Origin: DATMAM01 sp035559995
GTDB lineage: Bacteria; Desulfobacterota; Binatia; UBA9968
Length of the DNA: 64,000 bases
Assembly: GCA_035559995.1 (NCBI GenBank)
Contig: DATMAM010000040.1
Span: forward strand, 1 to 64,000
Direction of reading: 5' to 3'
Shown here: positions 23,975 through 32,663 of the stretch, piece by piece
How positions within the stretch are numbered: the stretch's first letter is position 1
Layout of the letters: every line of letters begins with the position of its first letter
Translations under genes and position numbers: made by a program
Notes under the pieces: model-generated
What the model was told of the DNA's origin: nothing
The model's database searches: none
The model's input: only the letters and a program-made list of their open reading frames with translations

Positions 23975-25435
23975 TCAGCGGGTAGCCTGAACGGTTACCG
24001 GCTTCATGTGCTCTTGAAAGATTTTTGCCGCCACGGCGGGGTGGCTTCGAGAAAGAAGCCCGACGGCGTAGAGCAGATAGGACGCGTCGATGAAGGTCCG
24101 CGGGTTTTTGGGCCGCAGGATCTGGTAGCGCCCGTTATCCCTGACCCCGGGGGAAAGGATTTGCCCCGCGTAAGGGTTGTAGATGAAAACGCCGCCCGTC
24201 CCGATCAGCGTGGGCGTCTCGGTCATGTCCTTACCGTAATGGAGCCATTCCTCTCCTTCGCGCAGGTACACCCTTTCACGCTTGCCGACATGGCGCTCGA
24301 CGGCGACATCGACGGCGACGCGCGCGAGAATCGCGTCCGCGGCGTAATGCCAGTTCTCGTGCGGCACGCGCGCCGTCTCCTGGCTGATCGCGTCGATGTA
24401 GCGAGCCAACGCGTCCCTGGAGACGGCAAACTGCGGAAAAGTCGCGTTAAGCTCGCCGACGAGCTTTTCCAGGCCGACGCGATCGCGCAATGTGGCGGCG
24501 TTATAGCGGATCCCCAGGTCCCCCTCGACGGTTCTTTTCGCGAACGGCTCCGGCAGTCCCTGGACCATCGTGTTCGTGCCCGTCGGCTTCCCGTACCCGA
24601 TCGAATGCACGTCCGTCGTCGCGCCGCCCACGTCGACCAAAAGCATCTCCCCCCAGCCGTCCACGCCGTCCGCGCCGCGAGCCACGAGCTCGAGCCCCTC
24701 GAGCACCGCCATCGGCGTCGGGAGCACGACAGGAACCATTTCCCCGATCTCATCGAGCCCCTTGGCGTGCGTGATCCTCTCCATAAAGAGGCGGCGGATT
24801 TCCTCGCGCGCGGACTCCACCGCGAGCTTTCCCGCCTCCGGCATCACGTTCTCGGCGGAACGGACTTCTTTCCCGCCATTGCGGAGAGTCTCGCAGACCT
24901 CCGCCGTCACGGCTCGATTGCCTGCGACGACGACGGGAACCGCAAGGCGGGAGCCCGCGAGCAAGCGCGCGTTGTGCAGGATCGTCGCGGCGTCTCCCCC
25001 GTTCGTCCCGCCGGTCAGGAGAATCATGTCGGGGCGAAGAGACTCGATCTCTGCGACCGCGCTCTCCGCCAGCTTGAAACTAAGCGACCCGACGACTTTT
25101 GCTCCGGCGCCAAGCGCGGCGAGGTTGGCGGCCTCGACCGTCAACCCGGGGACGAGCCCGATCACGACCATGCGCAGCCCGCCCGCGGCGCTGCTCGACG
25201 CGCGGACAAATTTGCCGCCGAGCGCGGTCAAATCCCCGGGCTGCGGCCCCAACACCCGGCAACGATCGTGCAGCGCGCGCAGCGCCTGCATGAGTCCTTC
25301 GCGCACATCGGTGAGCACCGTCGAAGGAGCCTGGCTGCGCCCGAGGACGCGCGCTCTTTCGATATCCACCGCGGTGACTTTCGTGAACGTGCTGCCGAAA
25401 TCGATAAGAAGAGCGGTCGAATCCATGCTGTCCAT
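23975..25435 (-). CDS. GlmL/MutL-like ATPase (glutamate-mutase reactivase-type)
   Basis: 486 residues, start set at the ATG at 25435. The actin/ASKHA ATPase motifs are clear: LLIDFGSTFTKVTAVD at the N-terminus, LTGGTNGGDAATILHNA near 150 and LLVDVGGATTDVHSIGYG near 260. This matches the GlmL/MutL family found next to adenosylcobalamin-dependent glutamate mutase, thought to reactivate the mutase. No mutase subunits or cobalamin-binding (DxHxxG) genes are in the window. It follows tctB by 29 bp and is co-directional, so it is likely co-transcribed with the transporter. Confidence 0.85.
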   Translation of the reverse strand: MDSMDSTALLIDFGSTFTKVTAVDIERARVLGRSQAPSTVLTDVREGLMQALRALHDRCRVLGPQPGDLTALGGKFVRASSSAAGGLRMVVIGLVPGLTVEAANLAALGAGAKVVGSLSFKLAESAVAEIESLRPDMILLTGGTNGGDAATILHNARLLAGSRLAVPVVVAGNRAVTAEVCETLRNGGKEVRSAENVMPEAGKLAVESAREEIRRLFMERITHAKGLDEIGEMVPVVLPTPMAVLEGLELVARGADGVDGWGEMLLVDVGGATTDVHSIGYGKPTGTNTMVQGLPEPFAKRTVEGDLGIRYNAATLRDRVGLEKLVGELNATFPQFAVSRDALARYIDAISQETARVPHENWHYAADAILARVAVDVAVERHVGKRERVYLREGEEWLHYGKDMTETPTLIGTGGVFIYNPYAGQILSPGVRDNGRYQILRPKNPRTFIDASYLLYAVGLLSRSHPAVAAKIFQEHMKPVTVQATR

Positions 25436-25464
25436 TCCCAACTCTGTTTCCGGAGAGGCGGTGG

Positions 25465-25983
25465 CTAGTGCCCGATCAGCGTCAACAGCGCCGCCTCGGG
25501 CCAAGCCAAATGCATAACTTGATCGAACACGATCCACACGAACAGTAGCATCAGCCCGGCGATCGCGAGCGCTACCAACCTACTGGCCCGCGCTTCGCAA
25601 ATCAAATACAGGAATATAAAAAGCGGGATTGAAACGAGAAACCCCAGAAGCCAGATGCCCGCGGCAAAACCCAAGATCCAGCTTCCTGCCCTTAGGGTAT
25701 GCCGCGTTATCACTTCGGGCGGAATCGTACGGTCCACGGAGATATCCAGGATCCCGCGATAGCGCTGCTCTTCGCTGGCTTCGGAGCGCGTCGCCGAGCC
25801 CCGCCAATCCCCCACGAGCTGCCGCAGCGCCAAAAGCAGGGCGGGAATGCCGATGGCCCAGGGAAATAATCTCGTGTCCCAATCGAACCGAGCCGCAGTC
25901 ACCACCCATACGGCGACAACCGCCGTAAAAAAAAGCGCAAGCCAAAAAGAAGGATCGATGGTCTTGCCGGGTGGCCCGCTCAT
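25465..25983 (-). CDS. tctB: Tripartite tricarboxylate transporter small membrane subunit, TctB family
   Basis: 172 residues from the ATG at 25983, which overlaps the tctA stop as ATGA. Four hydrophobic spans are visible: FWLALFFTAVVAVWVVTA, a second around LFPWAIGIPALLLAL, a third in GSWILGFAAGIWLLGFLV plus ISIPLFIFLYLI, and LVALAIAGLMLLFVWIVF near the end. This is the four-helix small subunit that partners TctA for solute/sodium or proton symport. Encoded between tctA and the GlmL-like gene. Confidence 0.88.
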   Translation of the reverse strand: MSGPPGKTIDPSFWLALFFTAVVAVWVVTAARFDWDTRLFPWAIGIPALLLALRQLVGDWRGSATRSEASEEQRYRGILDISVDRTIPPEVITRHTLRAGSWILGFAAGIWLLGFLVSIPLFIFLYLICEARASRLVALAIAGLMLLFVWIVFDQVMHLAWPEAALLTLIGH

Positions 25984-27464
25984 GCCTTTGCCCTTTGTCG
26001 CGAATGGCGCAGCACCGCATGGACCACGGTTGCGACGGTGAGCGCAAACAGGAGGATCACGACCGGGCGCGTCAGCCAAGAGTAGCCGTACAGCTTGGTC
26101 GTCAGAAAAAAATAGGTCTCCGCGAGCCGCTGCAGGACCATTCCCACGATCAGTGGCGGCCGCGGCCAGCCGAATCTCTTCATCGAAACGCCGATCACGG
26201 AAAAGACCAGAAGCGCGACGAGATCACCCCAGTCCGCCGTCGACTGATAGGCGGCGAGGAAAATAAGAACGATCAGTACCGGGAACAGGTGATGCACCGG
26301 AAGCCTTGTGATGCCGGCCAATTGGCGCGCGAATAAAAAGCACAGGCTCGTCGCCATCAAATTGGCCAGCACCAGGCTCCAGACAATCACCAGGGTCAAG
26401 TGAAGGTGGTCCGTGAGCATCTTCGGGCCCGGCGGCAAGCCCAATAAGAGCATGGCCGCGAGCACCAACGACATCGTCGCGCTTCCGGGTATGCCAAACG
26501 CCAGCGTGAGACACCAATCTCCCGCATCGCTCGCGTTGTTCGCCGCTTCCGGGGCGATCACTCCCCTGACGTCCCCTTTGCCGAAGCTTTCTCTGTCTTT
26601 GCTGGTCTGAACGGCGTGGCCGTACGCGAGCCAGATGGCAGAGCCGCTGCCGATGCCCGGCAAAATACCGATCCAGCTCCCTAAAAAACTCGAGCGCACC
26701 AGCAGCCACCAGTGCGTCGCGACGTCCTTGACCCCCTGCCATTTTGTCGACACGCTCGCGACCGACCCGGCGCGGGGAGTGCCGTTACCGCCGCGCTCTA
26801 CGGTCATGTCGATCAGCTCGGGAATCGCGAACAATCCCAGCGCGACCGGGATGAGCGGGATGCCGTCCGAGAGATACAGGAAATCGAACGTCCATCTCTG
26901 AGCCCCCGTCTGAGGAGCGTCGCCAACCATACCGATCAGCAGGCCGAGACAACCGGCGAGCAATCCCTTGACCGGAGCGCCGCCCGTCAAGAGGCCGATC
27001 ATGACAATGGCCAGGATGGCCGTCATGAAAAATTCAGGATTGCCGAAGGTGAGAACCAGAGGCCGGATCATCGGGATCGTTGCCAGAACCGTGAACGCGC
27101 CGATCAGACCGCCGACGCCGGACGCGACAAACGAAGCGCCCAGCGCGCGCTCCGCCTCGCCTCTCTTTGCCATCGGATAGCCGTCCATGACGGTGGCCGT
27201 AGCTGAAGTCGATCCCGGAATTCCGAAAAGAACGGCGGGAATGGTATCGGCCGTGTTGCCGATTGCGTGAATCCCGACGATCAAGACCAGAGCGCTGGCG
27301 GGATCCATCTTGACGATAAACGGAAGGAGAATGGCCAGCGTGGCCCGGCCGCCGATTCCAGGAACAAAGCCGATCACGCTTCCCAGGAGGACCCCGGCCA
27401 ACAGCCAGGCCAGTCGGGTGAGGGTAAATACCTCTCCTGTGGCGGTTGCAATCGCATCAAGCAC
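25980..27464 (-). CDS. tctA: Tripartite tricarboxylate transporter large membrane subunit, TctA family
   Basis: 494 residues with about 11-12 hydrophobic helices. The family signature is at the N-terminus, IGFVPGIGGRATLAILLPF, and the symmetrical second half has GILPGIGSGSAIWLAYGHAVQ. FGIPGSTSATATVMDGYPMAKRG is also characteristic, as is LAFGIPGSATMSLVLAAM later. It is the channel subunit that takes substrate from the periplasmic TctC-type protein. A hairpin at 27585-27608 lies between it and the upstream tctC gene. Confidence 0.93.
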   Translation of the reverse strand: MLDAIATATGEVFTLTRLAWLLAGVLLGSVIGFVPGIGGRATLAILLPFIVKMDPASALVLIVGIHAIGNTADTIPAVLFGIPGSTSATATVMDGYPMAKRGEAERALGASFVASGVGGLIGAFTVLATIPMIRPLVLTFGNPEFFMTAILAIVMIGLLTGGAPVKGLLAGCLGLLIGMVGDAPQTGAQRWTFDFLYLSDGIPLIPVALGLFAIPELIDMTVERGGNGTPRAGSVASVSTKWQGVKDVATHWWLLVRSSFLGSWIGILPGIGSGSAIWLAYGHAVQTSKDRESFGKGDVRGVIAPEAANNASDAGDWCLTLAFGIPGSATMSLVLAAMLLLGLPPGPKMLTDHLHLTLVIVWSLVLANLMATSLCFLFARQLAGITRLPVHHLFPVLIVLIFLAAYQSTADWGDLVALLVFSVIGVSMKRFGWPRPPLIVGMVLQRLAETYFFLTTKLYGYSWLTRPVVILLFALTVATVVHAVLRHSRQRAKA

Positions 27465-27584
27465 GTGGTGAGTCCTGCGATCTCAGCGTCGCGGCGTGAA
27501 AGACTGCGCTGGACATCCTTGCGAGCGCTGCGGCGGCGCGCGCCGGGCCGCTGGGCTCACGCGCCGCAAAACGCCGGCCGCAAA

Positions 27585-27608
27585 GCCGGGCGACCGCAAT
27601 CGCCCGGC
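27585..27608. promoter_or_regulatory. Intercistronic hairpin between tctC and tctA
   Basis: GCCGGGCG and CGCCCGGC form a perfect 8-bp stem with an 8-nt loop about 120 bp before the tctA start. On the minus strand only TTTGCGG follows. It could lower read-through so that the binding protein is made in excess of the membrane subunits. Confidence 0.4.
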
Positions 27609-27639
27609 GCGATCGTTTTTTGGGTCCGTATCTTGGCCG

Positions 27640-28674
27640 CTATTTCAGGAGCTCTCGGAAGAACCCCATCGCCAGGTCATTGTTCACGAGATCGTGGACC
27701 TTCTTCTGCAGGTCCTCGCCGCGGATCAGCTCATCGTTCCAGCCGAGCTTGTCCACGTCTTTCTGAAATTCCGGATCTTTGAACATGGCGGCAAACGCGT
27801 CGCGCAAAACCTTGGCGCGTTCGGGCGGAACTCCGGGAGGCATCGCGAAGGTTCTTCCCTGAACGGAATACATCGCTTCCAGGAGCGGCTTTTTGTCCGG
27901 CGGCGCGATCTCTTCTAAGGTCGGCACGTTCGGCAGGCGCTTATCGCGCTCCGGAGAGGTGACGACCAAAACTTTGATGAAGTTCTGGTCCAGCCAGTGC
28001 TTGCGCGTCGCAAAGAGAGAACCGCGCGCGTGCGCGCGGCCGTCGAGCGCGCCGCGTTCGATGTCGAGCAAGATCTCCGCGGTTCCCGGATAGCCGTACA
28101 CGACATCGAATTCAACCCCGAGGATCGCCCCGATCGCTTTGGGGACAACGTTGGAGTTATGCTCTTTCGCCTGCGCTCCCATCTTCGGCTTCTTGCCTTC
28201 TCTGTTGGCCTTGCGGATGGCTTCGAAGCTCGCATACGGGGTGTCCGAGCGGAAATAGACGAAGTTTCCCTCCGAGGCGATCTGGCCGAGGTAGGTAAAC
28301 TTGTCCAGCTGAAATTTGATCTTCTCGTCGCGCAGCGCCGTGCGGAAGGTCAATCCGGTCGCCATCGTGCCCATCTCCGTGCCGTCCTTGGGCGAGCGGT
28401 TGTAGAGATGATTGGCTGCGATCAGCCCGGCGGCGCCGGCCATATTGGTCACGACGACTTTGGGATTGCCGGGGACATGCTTGCCGAAATGGGCGGCGAG
28501 AAGCCGCGCGAGGCTATCGGTGCCGCCGCCCGGCGAGGAGCCGGCGATAACGGTGATCGTCTTGCCCTTGAAATAGTCCCGCTCCGACTGCGCGCCGGCC
28601 GCTGCGACCAAAAAGACCAGCAGCAGCGCAAAGGCCGCCAACGACAAAAAGCCGCCTTTAGTGTCTGCTCTCAT
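27640..28674 (-). CDS. tctC: Tripartite tricarboxylate transporter substrate-binding protein, TctC/Bug type
   Basis: 344 residues with a signal peptide (AAFALLLVFLVAAAGAQS), then DYFKGKTITVIAGSSPGGGTDSLARLL split around the TctC start motif and GNPKVVVTNMAGAAGLIAANHLYN. The protein scoops carboxylates in the periplasm and hands them to TctA/TctB, whose genes follow in the same orientation. GVPPERAKVLRDAFAAMFKD near the C-terminus is also typical. AAGGAGGGATGAA precedes the ATG. This is the only SBP in the window with its membrane partners next to it. Confidence 0.9.
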   Translation of the reverse strand: MRADTKGGFLSLAAFALLLVFLVAAAGAQSERDYFKGKTITVIAGSSPGGGTDSLARLLAAHFGKHVPGNPKVVVTNMAGAAGLIAANHLYNRSPKDGTEMGTMATGLTFRTALRDEKIKFQLDKFTYLGQIASEGNFVYFRSDTPYASFEAIRKANREGKKPKMGAQAKEHNSNVVPKAIGAILGVEFDVVYGYPGTAEILLDIERGALDGRAHARGSLFATRKHWLDQNFIKVLVVTSPERDKRLPNVPTLEEIAPPDKKPLLEAMYSVQGRTFAMPPGVPPERAKVLRDAFAAMFKDPEFQKDVDKLGWNDELIRGEDLQKKVHDLVNNDLAMGFFRELLK

Positions 28675-28709
28675 TTCATCCCTCCTTTTCTGGTGGAACC
28701 CTCCTTCTT

Positions 28710-28730
28710 GGCCGTACCTTAGGTACGGCC
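28710..28730. promoter_or_regulatory. Perfect 9-bp hairpin upstream of tctC
   Basis: GGCCGTACC TTA GGTACGGCC starts 3 bp after the stop codon of the 28733-29776 gene and lies about 36 bp before the tctC start. It has a 3-nt loop and no T-tract. It could be an RNA-stabilising or attenuating structure. Confidence 0.45.
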
Positions 28731-28732
28731 GC

Positions 28733-29776
28733 TCAGTAGCCCCATTTTTTGGCCACGGCCCTGACCCGCTCGTGCTCCGCCTGCAGCTCCTTTCGCGTCA
28801 GGAGTTCCGCGTACGCCTCCTTCGTCAGGTCTTGCGCGACCACTTCGTTGATCGGCGGGACATTGTAGTTTAGTTCGCCAAGCTTTTTCTCCTCGGCCAG
28901 CATGTCCTCGAAGCCGGTCGCGAGGCCGTCGATCGGGAATGGCATCGCCTCGAGATCGAGCGCCGAGCGCTCGGAATTTTTCACCACGCGCTCTTCGGGA
29001 TCGGCGGTTTGGATGCGGAGCCGCTTCTCGAGGTTGTTGATGTATTCCATGTTCTTGGGCATATCGCGGACAAACCAATAGGACCGTATCAGGCCTTTGA
29101 GAAAGCTCTTGACCAGATCGGGCCGCTCCTCCAGGATGCGTCCGGTCGCGGCGATGATTCGTTCGGGGCGGCCGTTGGGGTACTGGTCCGCCGGCGATAC
29201 GAGCACGTTAAACCCGTCAGCCTTGAGGTCTTCGGCCCGCCACGGCGGCACCGGCGCGCACTCGACGCGCCCGCTGCGGAGCGCCTCGATGTGGTGGCGC
29301 GTCGCCACTCCCAGCCTCACCCATTCGACGTCCTTCTCCAGATCGAGCCCCGCCTTGACCAGCTGGATCTGGATGGCCCAATGCCGGATGCTGTTAAAGT
29401 CGCTGATGCCGACCCTCTTGCCCTTGAGGTCCTTGAGCGACCTGATGTGCGGCGGCCCGATCCAGACATTGGTGTGCTGGTTTCTCCACCCGGCGATGAT
29501 GTAGAGGTCGGCGCCTCTCGCCCGCTGGTAAAAGACCGTCCGCGATTGCACATCCAAAGCGATGTCGACCGATCGCTCCTTCATCGCTTGTGAGATCGCG
29601 ACCTTTTCCAATCCGAAAGGCACCATTGCCTGGCGCAAGATCTTGTAGCCGAGCGAGCCGTCGGCCGATCTCAGACCCTCGTCGTAAAAAAAGTTCATTT
29701 CATGCGCCGCCATCACGGGCACGAGGTGAAGCACATGATAGCACGTCGGCGCAATCCTCAGTTTTCCATCCAACAT
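28733..29776 (-). CDS. Signal-less NMT1-like solute-binding-fold protein
   Basis: 347 residues beginning MLDGKLRIAPTCYHVLHL, directly in the binding fold with no export signal. Motifs shared with the products at 36074 and 43635: PVMAAHEMNFF, VPFGLEKVAISQAMKERSVDIALD, QRARGADLYIIAGWRNQ and DLKGKRVGISDF. It is the most diverged of the three paralogues. It sits directly before tctC on the same strand. It could be a periplasmic protein exported by an unrecognised route, a cytoplasmic sensor, or an enzyme on the same fold, as in yeast THI5 or dihydroxyphthalate decarboxylase. Confidence 0.75.
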   Translation of the reverse strand: MLDGKLRIAPTCYHVLHLVPVMAAHEMNFFYDEGLRSADGSLGYKILRQAMVPFGLEKVAISQAMKERSVDIALDVQSRTVFYQRARGADLYIIAGWRNQHTNVWIGPPHIRSLKDLKGKRVGISDFNSIRHWAIQIQLVKAGLDLEKDVEWVRLGVATRHHIEALRSGRVECAPVPPWRAEDLKADGFNVLVSPADQYPNGRPERIIAATGRILEERPDLVKSFLKGLIRSYWFVRDMPKNMEYINNLEKRLRIQTADPEERVVKNSERSALDLEAMPFPIDGLATGFEDMLAEEKKLGELNYNVPPINEVVAQDLTKEAYAELLTRKELQAEHERVRAVAKKWGY

Positions 29777-30050
29777 CGAAGGCCTCCGTCAAGATGAGAG
29801 TTGTCGCTGTCTGCCGGATGCGTGGCTCTCCGCGCGCGCCGAAGAACGACGCGCGCTCACGACGGGTACGGATCGGAAAGCAACAAGATGCTTCTTCTCA
29901 GACAACCGCTGTCGCTTCGAGCGGCTTCAGACGTAATCACGGCGACACCGACAAGTCAAGAGATCGCCGTTGTCCTTGACATCGCGCGCCCACCCGAGTA
30001 ACAGTAACTGGCCTGGCGCTTCCCAACGGTTCAGCATCTCGAGTGCGATC

Positions 30051-31262
30051 ATGGTGAACGAAGACACTGGCCCGCCGCTTTCCGGTTATCGCGTGTTGGA
30101 TCTCGCCGGCCCTCTGGGTTTCCATTGCGTGAAGCTCTTGGCGGATATGGGCGCGGACGTGATCAAAATCGAGTCGCCGGGCGGCGATGCGGCGCGCCGC
30201 GTCCCCCCGTTCAAGGACGACGTCCCCCATCCGGAAAAGAGCCTTTACTTCCTCCACTACAACACCAACAAGCGCGCTATCACGCTCGACATCGAGAAAC
30301 CCGACGGGCGCGCGATCCTCTTCGAGCTGGCGCGCAAAGCCGACGTCCTCGTCGAAACCAACCGGCCTTCCCGCTGCGCCGAGCTGGGCCTCACCTACAA
30401 GGAGCTGGCGGCCGTCAATCCGGCACTGATCGTCGCCTCCATTACGCCCTTCGGCCAGACGGGGCCGTGGCGGGACTATAAAGCGACCGACATCGCCGGC
30501 CTGGCGTTGGGGAATCTCCTGTACTTGGCGGGCGAGCCCGGCGAGCCGCCGCTCCAGCCCCCGGGCGAGATCGCCTACGGCATGGCATCGACGTACGGAG
30601 CCTTCGGGATTGCGGTGGCGCTTTACCACCGGCTGGAAAGCGGCAAGGGACAACACATCGATGTGTCGATGCACGAGTGCGCCGCGCATATCGCCGGGTA
30701 CTTTATCCCCAATTACAGCTACACCGGAGAGAAGCCGGCGCGCGCCTCGCGCAAGGGCGAGGAAACCGATCTCTACGATCCCTATCCGACAAAAAACGGC
30801 TACGCGCGCATCTTCATCATCCCGGTGGAACAGTGGCGGCGTCTCGTGGACTGGATGGGAAGACCGCCTGCGATTTCCGGCCCGGAATTCGAGAAGATGG
30901 CCTACCGCCGCAAGCACCCCGAGCCGGTCATCAAAGAGATCACCGCTTTCTGCCTGCGACACACCAAAGAGGAGCTTTACGAGGAAGGACAAAAGCGGCG
31001 CATCAGCGTGACCCCGATCAACACGGTCGGCGAGTTCATCAATAGCCCGCAAACGAAGGCGCGCAAGCTGTTCGTGGAAATGGAGCATCCCGTCATCGGC
31101 AAGTATCCGCACTTCGGCCCGATCCCCCGGCTGAGCGCCACACCCGGCCGGGTCGCGCGCCCCGCGCCCTTGATCGGCGAGCACAACGAGGAAATCTATT
31201 GCGGCGAGCTGGGGATGACAAAAGAGGATCTGGTGGCGCTGCGGGCCGGCGGAGTGATCTAA
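30051..31262 (+). CDS. Family III CoA-transferase, Asp-lacking partner (split pair, first gene)
   Basis: 403 residues from the ATG at 30051. CaiB/BaiF fold: YRVLDLAGPLGFHCVKLLAD, VIKIESPGGDAARRVPPFKD, NTNKRAITLDIEKPDG and SITPFGQTGPWRDYKATD. When aligned on the YHR-SGKG motif, the position of the family's catalytic Asp is Tyr (in EIAYGMAS), with a Glu three residues earlier. The same FKDD-HPEKSL and AY features occur in the N-terminal halves of the fused proteins at 46126 and 50825. It is followed after 104 bp by a second CoA-transferase gene that does carry the Asp. The pair probably transfers CoA to a carboxylate as a heteromer. Confidence 0.85.
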   Translation: MVNEDTGPPLSGYRVLDLAGPLGFHCVKLLADMGADVIKIESPGGDAARRVPPFKDDVPHPEKSLYFLHYNTNKRAITLDIEKPDGRAILFELARKADVLVETNRPSRCAELGLTYKELAAVNPALIVASITPFGQTGPWRDYKATDIAGLALGNLLYLAGEPGEPPLQPPGEIAYGMASTYGAFGIAVALYHRLESGKGQHIDVSMHECAAHIAGYFIPNYSYTGEKPARASRKGEETDLYDPYPTKNGYARIFIIPVEQWRRLVDWMGRPPAISGPEFEKMAYRRKHPEPVIKEITAFCLRHTKEELYEEGQKRRISVTPINTVGEFINSPQTKARKLFVEMEHPVIGKYPHFGPIPRLSATPGRVARPAPLIGEHNEEIYCGELGMTKEDLVALRAGGVI

Positions 31263-31366
31263 GGCAAAGCTTTTTGTGTGGTTGCTGCTCGCTGTGGTAA
31301 ATAGCCTCCCCCGATAGGCGGGGGTCCCTGAAGCGAGCGTGATTTTTTGAAGACGTGAGGCAGAAG

Positions 31367-32575
31367 ATGTCCAAGCTTCCCCTGGAAGGCATTCGCGTCA
31401 TCGAGCTCACGACCGGAGCCGCCGGCCCGACCGTGGCGCGCGCTCTCTGCGAGTTCGGCGCGGAGGTGATTCGCTGCGAGACGCGCCTGCGCGGCGACGG
31501 CCACCGCGGCGAGGACCCCGCGTTGTGGAACAAAAGACCCGATTTCATGAAGCTCCAGCGCGGCAAAAAATCCTTCACCGTCAACATGCAAACGGAAAAG
31601 GGCCGCAACCTCGTCAAACAGCTCGTCAAGCAGGCGGACGTTCTCGTGGAAAATTTCGGCTTGGGCATCCTGGAAAAATGGGGCCTCGATTACCCGCAGC
31701 TCAAAGAGATCAATCCCGCCTGCATCCTGATTCGAGTGAAGGGCATGGGCTGCACCGGACCCCACGCGGCCGATCTCACCTACGGCCCGAACGTGGGCAA
31801 CACCATGGGCATGACTTACCTGTGGAACTACGAGGGCGCGACGACGGCCACCGCGGAACCGCGAACGCAGCACCCCGATTTCATGGGCGGGATCACCGGC
31901 GCGTTCGCCGTGGTTCTGGCTTTGATCCACCGGAAAAAGACCGGGCAAGGGCAGTGGATCGACAGCGCGCAGGTCGAAATCGGCGCGTCGCTGCTCGGCC
32001 CCAAGTATTTGGAATACTCCGTCAACCGGCGCGAGCCCAGGCCGCAGGGCAATCTCAGTCTGACCGCGGCGCCGTACGGACCCTACCGGTGCGCGGGCGA
32101 CGACCGCTGGTGCGTGATCGTCGTCGAAACTCAAGAGGAGTGGGAGCGGTTCGTTGCGTTGCTGGAAAAGTCGGGGCTGCGCCCCAGTGAGAAATTCGCG
32201 ACGCATCTCGGGCGCGTGCGCCACAGGCAGGAGCTCGACCGCTGGGTGACGAGCTGGACGCGGGAGCGCGATCCTTACGAAGTGATGGAGACCCTGCAGG
32301 GGATCGGCGTTTGCGCCGCGGTCGTGCAAGACGTCGAGGATCAGTTCAAGCGCGACCTGCAGTACGCGGCCAAGGGTTTTCTGGTCAAGCTCAGGGAGCC
32401 CGAGGCCGGCGAGGTCGTGACCGAGGGCATCCCCATGCGCCTGTCCGAGACGCCGGGAAAAATCCGCGGCACCGCGCCGCTCATGGGCGAGCACACCCAC
32501 GAGATCGCGCGCACGCTGCTCGGCCTCACCGACAAGGAAATAAGCGCTCTCGAAGAAGAAAAGGTGCTGTATTGA
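31367..32575 (+). CDS. Family III CoA-transferase, Asp-containing partner (split pair, second gene)
   Basis: 402 residues from the ATG at 31367, with GAGG before it. CaiB/BaiF fold: IRVIELTTGAAGPTVARALC, VIRCETRLRGDGHRGEDP, QRGKKSFTVNMQTEKG and the HPDFMGGITGAF segment, whose Asp sits exactly where formyl-CoA transferase has its catalytic Asp169, 18 residues before the HRKKTGQG motif. The PYGPYRCAGDDRWCVI block matches the C-terminal halves of both fused CoA-transferases in this window. It is followed at 32664 by a crotonase gene, consistent with CoA activation and then processing of an acid. Confidence 0.88.
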   Translation: MSKLPLEGIRVIELTTGAAGPTVARALCEFGAEVIRCETRLRGDGHRGEDPALWNKRPDFMKLQRGKKSFTVNMQTEKGRNLVKQLVKQADVLVENFGLGILEKWGLDYPQLKEINPACILIRVKGMGCTGPHAADLTYGPNVGNTMGMTYLWNYEGATTATAEPRTQHPDFMGGITGAFAVVLALIHRKKTGQGQWIDSAQVEIGASLLGPKYLEYSVNRREPRPQGNLSLTAAPYGPYRCAGDDRWCVIVVETQEEWERFVALLEKSGLRPSEKFATHLGRVRHRQELDRWVTSWTRERDPYEVMETLQGIGVCAAVVQDVEDQFKRDLQYAAKGFLVKLREPEAGEVVTEGIPMRLSETPGKIRGTAPLMGEHTHEIARTLLGLTDKEISALEEEKVLY

Positions 32576-32663
32576 GTTTCGCGCTTCTGGTTTCGGGGTT
32601 CCAATTGAACTCGAAACTTGGGACGCGAAACGCGCAACCCTCAACCCAGAAAGGAGATCCGTG

